Assembly: GCA_964412235.1 (NCBI GenBank)
Contig: CAYPNT010000011.1
Coordinates: 1-54,284 of the forward strand
DNA: 54,284 nt
Direction of reading: 5' to 3'
Source of the DNA: JAYZQT01 sp964412235
Lineage (GTDB): Bacteria; Pseudomonadota; Alphaproteobacteria; MPNO01; UBA830
Positions 49,662 to 54,284 of the stretch are shown here, piece by piece. The notes below the pieces were generated by a model. The model was given only the letters and a program-made list of their open reading frames with translations, made no database searches and had not been told where the DNA came from. A program made the position numbers and the translations under genes. The first letter of the stretch is position 1. Each line of letters opens with the position of its first letter.

Positions 49662-52034
49662 TCAAACCGAATTTTCAAAGAAGGCGGCAACGTCCCCCCA
49701 ACGGACTGGGGTGGAATTCAGTTCAGCCTTAAATGGGCGCAGGGCATCGCAAACTGCGTTAGCGATTACGACCGGTGGAGCAATCGCGCCCCCCTCTCCC
49801 AGCCCTTTTACGCCAAAGGCATTCAGGGGGGACGGAGTTTCATGGTGTATTACCGTAATCGGCGGAACATCCGAAGCGGACGGTAATAGATAGTCCATCA
49901 AGCTTCCTGTTATTAGTTGGCCCTGATCGTCGTAAGCTAGTTCCTCAAGAAGTCCGCCGCCAATGCCCTGCACCAAACCACCTTTAACTTGGCCGTCTGC
50001 TAGTGCGGGGTTCACGAGCACTCCTGCGTCGTGAACTTCAACATACCTCTCAATTCCAATCTGTCCTGTTTCCGAGTCAATATGAACGATGGCGGCATTT
50101 GCAGCGTAGGCCCAAGTCACGGTCGGAGGTTCATAATAGGAAGTTGATTCTAGGCCCGGACTTACCCCGACCGGCCTCTGGTTATCCCAGCCCGGCTTTG
50201 CTGCGCGGGCGATATCCAAGTAGCTAACGTGCATGTCGGGTACGCCTTTTACCCCAATACCGCTCTCCCTCACCTCAAGATCGGCTTCGCCGGCTTCCAA
50301 CATATTAGCGGCAATCGCAAAAACCTTTTCGTGCACTTCGTCTGTCGCAATCTTGATTGCTCCCGATGCGGTCACCGTACTTCGACTTGCGATGGTGCCG
50401 TAACCTTGGCTTACATGACCCGTATCCGCGACGGTCACGAAGACGTCTTCAATTGGAACTTGCCATAAATCTGCAGCAAATTGTGCAAATATCGTCTCGT
50501 GTCCCTGTCCTTGTGGGCAGGCTCCGGTGGCCACTATTATTTTACCGGTTGGATCGATTTTAACGGTAGCTCCTTCGAAGGGTCCCACACCAGTGCCCTC
50601 CACATAGCAACCCAGACCTAGCCCAAGAAAGCGGCCTTCCGTCAACGCATCTTTCTGGCGCTGCCGGATTGTATCCAAACCGCCTAATTCATCAATTGCC
50701 CTCTGCAACGCTTTCGGATAATCGCCACTGTCATATACCATCGGAACACCGTCCCGATATGTGAGACCAACGTCGTAGGGCATATTTTCTGGTTGGATCA
50801 TATTGCGGAAGCGCACTTCTGCCGGGTCTAGCTCAAGCTCATTTGCTACTAGGTCCACGGCCCGTTCCATCGCAAAGCCAACTTCCGGTCGACCCGCACC
50901 ACGATACGGCGCGTTGGGTGTTCGGTTGGTGAGTACGATTTTGCAGTCTGTTTCGTAATTAGGAATATCGTAAGGCCCAAGCATATGAGCAATAGAGTTT
51001 CCGGCTATACCTGCGCCGACAGGCGTGTACGCGCCCGAGTCGACCAAAAAAGAGCTCGTAACTGCCAGGATCCGACCATTACCGTCAAAACCAATCTCTA
51101 CATCGTACACATTATCCCGCGAGTGTGCCGCGTTCAGAATATGTTCGTGCCGATCTTCTATCCATTTAACTGGGCGACCGAGTTTTTTTGACAACCACGC
51201 TATTAGAATGTCTTCCGGGTAGACATGTCCTTTGCCGCCGAAACCTCCACCTACATCGGGGGCTATACATCGGACGCGCTCCTCGGGCATCCCCAGTGCG
51301 GTAGATACTTCACGGCGAACCCAATGAACAATCTGGGTTGAGGACCATATCGTCAGCGTATCCGTTCTCGCGTCATAATCGGCGACGACACCGCGGCATT
51401 CCATGGGCATGGCCGCGTAGCGATGGTGGACAAAACGGCGACGAAGGCGATGCGGCGCATCGTCCATAGCGTCTGCTCCGCCGCCTTTTTTCGTATGAAG
51501 AAAAGCGGCCACATTGCGACCAAGATGATCATGGACGAGGGCAGCGCCATCAATCAGCGCGGTTTCAGCATCCGGTAACGGTTGAAGGGATTCGAAGTTA
51601 GCTTCAAGAAGTTCAAGTGCATCTTCGGCGATATACCGACTGTCGGCAACGACAAGACCGTACGCTTCGCCAACATATCGAACCTTGTCATCGGGTATAA
51701 GGGGTTGGTCCGGTATCAGGATATCTGTATCAACGCGGCTTCGCCAACCTTCGGGTGTTACTACTTGCATTCCATTTATAGGCGGCAGTTCCGCAGAGAC
51801 CTCTTTGCCGGTGGCAACAAACAGCACACCGTTAAGCCCGTTTGCACTGTCGGTATCCACCGATTTTATTTTGGCATGAGGTAGCGAGCTGCGAGCAAAT
51901 GCGACGTGGGCCATTCGGGGCAATTGTATATCCGCCACGAACGTGGCATTGCCCAGCAAAAGGTTATTGTCTTCTCGCCTTGGTACGGACTGACCAATAT
52001 AGCCGCCGGATTGCCGCGAACCCCCATCAGCCAT
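49662..52034 (-). CDS. Molybdenum hydroxylase large subunit (CoxL form II / xanthine dehydrogenase family)
   Basis: This subunit binds the molybdopterin cytosine dinucleotide and performs the hydroxylation. It begins with SVPRREDNNLLLGNATFVADIQLPRMAHVAFARSS, then has PDVGGGFGGKGHVYPEDI, NAPYRGAGRPEVGFAMERA, and late VKGLGEGGAIAPP with the catalytic Glu. The AYRGAGR-type loop, rather than AYxCSFR, places it in form II and excludes a true CO dehydrogenase. The length of 790 residues is full. It overlaps the small-subunit gene by 8 bases. Relatives hydroxylate N-heterocycles, aldehydes or nicotine-like molecules; a substrate cannot be named. Confidence 0.9.
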   Translation of the reverse strand: MADGGSRQSGGYIGQSVPRREDNNLLLGNATFVADIQLPRMAHVAFARSSLPHAKIKSVDTDSANGLNGVLFVATGKEVSAELPPINGMQVVTPEGWRSRVDTDILIPDQPLIPDDKVRYVGEAYGLVVADSRYIAEDALELLEANFESLQPLPDAETALIDGAALVHDHLGRNVAAFLHTKKGGGADAMDDAPHRLRRRFVHHRYAAMPMECRGVVADYDARTDTLTIWSSTQIVHWVRREVSTALGMPEERVRCIAPDVGGGFGGKGHVYPEDILIAWLSKKLGRPVKWIEDRHEHILNAAHSRDNVYDVEIGFDGNGRILAVTSSFLVDSGAYTPVGAGIAGNSIAHMLGPYDIPNYETDCKIVLTNRTPNAPYRGAGRPEVGFAMERAVDLVANELELDPAEVRFRNMIQPENMPYDVGLTYRDGVPMVYDSGDYPKALQRAIDELGGLDTIRQRQKDALTEGRFLGLGLGCYVEGTGVGPFEGATVKIDPTGKIIVATGACPQGQGHETIFAQFAADLWQVPIEDVFVTVADTGHVSQGYGTIASRSTVTASGAIKIATDEVHEKVFAIAANMLEAGEADLEVRESGIGVKGVPDMHVSYLDIARAAKPGWDNQRPVGVSPGLESTSYYEPPTVTWAYAANAAIVHIDSETGQIGIERYVEVHDAGVLVNPALADGQVKGGLVQGIGGGLLEELAYDDQGQLITGSLMDYLLPSASDVPPITVIHHETPSPLNAFGVKGLGEGGAIAPPVVIANAVCDALRPFKAELNSTPVRWGDVAAFFENSV

Positions 52035-52521
52035 TGATAGACCCCTCGCTAGAGATTTGTTCTGCGTATTCGCTTACGGCGTTGATAATGCCCTCGTAAC
52101 CAGTACAACGGCAGAGCGCTGCTGACATGCCCTCCCTGATGTCCTCCTCTGATAGGTTTGTGCGGCTATGGACCAGGTCGAGTGCCGTCATCAACATACC
52201 CGGTGTACAGAACCCGCATTGAAGAGCGTGGTGTTTGGAGAATAACTTTTGCAAAGGGTGCATTTTGCCCCCTTTTGCTAGTCCCTCTATCGTTTGTATC
52301 GTGGCGTCGTTTGCTTGCACCGCAAACATAAGACAAGAGCGCGCGGCAGTGCCATTCAAGATTATTGTGCAAGCCCCACAAACGCCGTGTTCACAACCGA
52401 CATGCGTGCCTGTAAGTCTCAGGTGATCTCTAAGGAAGTCAACGAGTAGTGTTCTGTCCTCAGCTTCGCCGCTGTACTTTTCATCATTGACAGTCACGTT
52501 AATGGATTTGTGATTATTCAT
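52027..52521 (-). CDS. Molybdenum hydroxylase small [2Fe-2S] subunit (CoxS-like)
   Basis: This subunit passes electrons from the molybdenum site to FAD. Two [2Fe-2S] sites are evident: the plant-type set Cys43, Cys48, Cys51 and Cys63 (GCEHGVCGACTI) and the second set Cys102, Cys105, Cys137 and Cys139 (QCGFCTPGML, LCRCTGYEGI). The length of 164 residues is standard. Its ATG overlaps the medium-subunit stop by four bases (ATGA), and its stop overlaps the large-subunit start by eight. Such coupling fits equal production of the three subunits. Confidence 0.95.
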   Translation of the reverse strand: MNNHKSINVTVNDEKYSGEAEDRTLLVDFLRDHLRLTGTHVGCEHGVCGACTIILNGTAARSCLMFAVQANDATIQTIEGLAKGGKMHPLQKLFSKHHALQCGFCTPGMLMTALDLVHSRTNLSEEDIREGMSAALCRCTGYEGIINAVSEYAEQISSEGSING

Positions 52522-53390
52522 TCCGGTCCCTTAGCGCATTCGATCGCTTTCAATATTGCACGTCGCGTCATTATGCCCGCGAGTTTACGACGATAATCAG
52601 CCGTAGCATGTACGTCGCCTTCCGGCTCCACTTCAGCACTTGCCGCATGTCCGGCCGCAGCAATAAGCTCGTCCGTTATACTTTGTTCCCGCACTATTTC
52701 TTCGGCATTACGCAGCCGGATTGGGCCGGCCCCTACACCACAAGCGGCTACTCGAACACCTTTTACGATGCCTTTCTTCAGGGTTACCTGTGCAGCAACT
52801 CCGGCTAGTGCAAAATCTCCTTTGCGGCGGGCAATTTCCTCGAATGCAGCGCCGCTGTCCTCTGGCGCCTTGGGAATACGAATTTCCGTGAGTATTTCGT
52901 CAGCATCTAACGCCGTACTAAGAGCACCCTCAAAGAACTCTGCGGCCGGAATCTCCCTTGCTCCTCGCACTGAAAGTGCTTTTAAACTGGCGTCTAGGGC
53001 GAGAATTACCGCCGGATATTCGGCCGCTGGGTCCGCATTTGCGATGCTTCCGCCAATTGTTCCTCGACTGCGGATCGGCAGGTGACCAATATTTAACGTA
53101 GCCCTGTGTAGGAGGGGAGAATGTTCGTGTACGAGTTTATCGTTTTCAATATCCCGCTCCCGGGTCATCGCCCCAATCACTAGATGGTTTTTATCTTCAC
53201 GAATGAAGGCAAGCTCAGGAATTAAATTTAGGTCTATGAGGACCTTGGGTCTAGCCAATCGAAAATTCATCATTGGCACAAGGCTTTGCCCACCGGCTAG
53301 CAGGTTAGCGTCCGGTGCATTTTCACTCAGGTATTCTATGGCTCCCTGCAAATTGTCTGGTGCCAGGTATTGGAAGGTTGCCGGTTTCAA
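52518..53390 (-). CDS. Molybdenum hydroxylase medium FAD subunit (CoxM-like)
   Basis: This subunit carries FAD and hands electrons to an acceptor. The FAD motifs are NLLAGGQSLVPMMNFRLARPKVLIDL (about residues 29-55) and RSRGTIGGSIANADPAAEYPAV (about 107-128). KGDFALAGVAAQVTL and a closing RAILKAIECAKGPE are typical. The length is 290 residues. It is the first gene of the operon coxM-coxS-coxL-cupin, all leftward with overlapping ends. The 125-bp gap to the divergent second cupin should hold both promoters. Confidence 0.92.
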   Translation of the reverse strand: MKPATFQYLAPDNLQGAIEYLSENAPDANLLAGGQSLVPMMNFRLARPKVLIDLNLIPELAFIREDKNHLVIGAMTRERDIENDKLVHEHSPLLHRATLNIGHLPIRSRGTIGGSIANADPAAEYPAVILALDASLKALSVRGAREIPAAEFFEGALSTALDADEILTEIRIPKAPEDSGAAFEEIARRKGDFALAGVAAQVTLKKGIVKGVRVAACGVGAGPIRLRNAEEIVREQSITDELIAAAGHAASAEVEPEGDVHATADYRRKLAGIMTRRAILKAIECAKGPE

Positions 53391-53405
53391 AAATATTTTT
53401 CCTGC

Positions 53406-53421
53406 CGTTAGCTTACTAACG
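53406..53421. promoter_or_regulatory. Dyad in the coxM/cupin divergent region
   Basis: CGTTAG-CTTA-CTAACG is a perfect 6-bp dyad with a 4-base spacer. It is 16 bases upstream of the coxM start and inside the common control region. A GGTCA / TGACC pair lies further right (about 53448-53481). Either could be a regulator site for both operons. Confidence 0.4.
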
Positions 53422-53515
53422 AAGTTTTTCCACGTAATGTATCAAAGGTCAAATTGGTTGCTGCGCAAATGAAAAGTGACCACTATTCTTAAGGCGTAAT
53501 GTTGGAGATTTTTCG

Positions 53516-54055
53516 ATGAGTATAGCAAGACATGCGAGACCTCCCGAACTCCGGGGTGTTTCGAAAGAAGAAATAGTAGATCAATATGTCGCACGTTTTT
53601 CGGAGCGTGAGCCAGACTGGGAAGCGTTTGAGGATGCCAAGATAGAGGGATACAAAAGGGCCCAACATCGGTTCATAGGGGCGGGAGGTTCCGGAAAATA
53701 TGAAGATGTTACAGTAATTCCACCCAGAGCTCATACGCTTAGTATAATGTATGTTGAGCCTGGCCAGGGTAACGCGCCCCACACTCACGAAGTTGAAGAG
53801 ACCTTTTTCGTTCTAAAAGGCCACCTTGACGCCTTTATAGAGGACGATGACGGGTCTCGGGTTACTACACGGTTGGGGCCTTGGGACTGTATCACCTGCC
53901 CCCCTGGAGTGATACATGGGTACGATAACAAAAGCCTCGAACCCGTTTGGTTTCAAGTAATGCTGGGCCGTGGTCGGCCCGATACCATGGGTTATTCGGA
54001 TGAGGAGCTCTATAAAAAACGCGACGCTCATTTAAACAATGGAGAAAACAACTGA
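53516..54055 (+). CDS. Cupin-domain protein, paralog of the 49173-49652 cupin
   Basis: This 179-residue cupin matches the other cupin from SxREPDWEAFEDAKIEGYKRAQHRFIG (abridged) to its end, with the same two metal motifs: NAPHTHEVEETFFVLKG and GPWDCITCPPGVIHGYDNKS. It has an additional N-terminal segment (MSIARHARPPELRG). GGAG precedes the ATG by 9 bases. It is divergent from the molybdenum hydroxylase operon and is followed 66 bases later by a hydantoinase A-like gene. The paralogs probably act in one pathway, possibly on successive intermediates or as alternative enzymes. Confidence 0.88.
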   Translation: MSIARHARPPELRGVSKEEIVDQYVARFSEREPDWEAFEDAKIEGYKRAQHRFIGAGGSGKYEDVTVIPPRAHTLSIMYVEPGQGNAPHTHEVEETFFVLKGHLDAFIEDDDGSRVTTRLGPWDCITCPPGVIHGYDNKSLEPVWFQVMLGRGRPDTMGYSDEELYKKRDAHLNNGENN

Positions 54056-54121
54056 GATGCTCTGTGCTTTACTAAATTTTAAAATTTTCTGGTTTTCGCC
54101 AGGGCCCAAAAGGATAACCGA

Positions 54122-54284
54122 ATGTCCGTAATCGTCGCGGTGGATACCGGGGGTACCTTTACTGATATTGCTGCGTACGATCTTGAGGCCCAAACGGTTT
54201 CATATGCTAAAGCGTTAACGACTTATGATGACCTTGTTGATGGGGTAATGTCTTGTGTTGGTGAAGCGAACGTCGATCTGGGTG
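54122..54284 (+). CDS. Hydantoinase/oxoprolinase A-like protein, N-terminal part
   Basis: The gene is cut by the window end; 54 codons are visible. They contain the ATPase-fold phosphate loop VAVDTGGTFTDIAAYD, the signature of the HyuA/oxoprolinase A family. Members open hydantoins, 5-oxoproline or N-methylhydantoin with ATP, or carboxylate acetone-like compounds. AAGGAT lies 7 bases before the ATG. It is likely cotranscribed with the cupin, which suggests an N-heterocyclic substrate for this locus. Confidence 0.82.
   Translation, partial: MSVIVAVDTGGTFTDIAAYDLEAQTVSYAKALTTYDDLVDGVMSCVGEANVDLG

Noticed and set aside
49662..52034. True aerobic CO dehydrogenase (CoxL form I)
   Set aside because: The active-site loop reads PYRGAGR, the form II type, and not the AYxCSFR loop of CO dehydrogenase.
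1..54284. CRISPR arrays, complete insertion sequences, rRNA genes
   Set aside because: I saw no regularly spaced repeats, no transposase gene with terminal repeats and no rRNA sequence in the window.

Overview
This window looks like chromosomal DNA of an alphaproteobacterium with moderate GC, probably a Rhodospirillales-like marine or environmental lineage (inferred from gene content and order; no 16S gene is present). The first 19.8 kb keeps the backbone gene order common in alphaproteobacteria: parvulin (ppiC), argJ, mutT, an NDUFAF5-like methyltransferase, grxC, a nitrilase-family amidase, DUF1178, ubiG, lysC, then a rodZ-like gene, hisS, prfA, prmC, DUF4167 and an M23 peptidase. A GMC oxidoreductase, an MFS transporter, a small methyltransferase and a nitronate monooxygenase-like gene are interspersed. 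I do not see comF, ptsP or ispG, which often sit in this block.

From 20.0 to 33.4 kb the genes are catabolic. There is an ADP-forming acyl-CoA ligase, acyl-CoA dehydrogenase and hydroxycinnamoyl-CoA hydratase/lyase-like set. A leftward operon encodes a gamma-glutamyltransferase-like enzyme, an amidohydrolase and a D-threonine-aldolase-like PLP enzyme, with an M20 amidohydrolase upstream of it. A rightward operon encodes an acyl-CoA dehydrogenase, a family III CoA-transferase and a MaoC-type hydratase. Behind it (33.5-33.65 kb) lies a probable stand-alone small RNA gene with promoter, three stem-loops, an exposed UUUCCUCCCU motif and a strong intrinsic terminator. It strongly resembles the alphaproteobacterial ar8/MmgR type.

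From 34.9 to 38.4 kb a tRNA-Val(GAC) is followed by a truncated integrase, small accessory genes and decayed coding fragments, which reads as the remains of an integrated element. A short envelope pair follows (gmhA, O-antigen ligase-like). Next comes a tight methionine-salvage operon: mtnP, mtnA and a fused class II aldolase/short-chain dehydrogenase. The arrangement fits a shunt that recycles methylthioadenosine or 5'-deoxyadenosine to dihydroxyacetone phosphate plus an aldehyde. The fusion gene is interrupted by a cluster of small indels. An FAD oxidoreductase, a DUF1045 2H-phosphoesterase and a divergent ALDH/SDR pair come after it.

The last 5 kb holds a three-subunit molybdenum hydroxylase (coxMSL type, form II) operon ending in a cupin. 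A second, paralogous cupin is transcribed divergently and leads into a hydantoinase/oxoprolinase-A-like gene cut by the window end. This looks like a catabolic locus for an unknown small, possibly N-heterocyclic, substrate.
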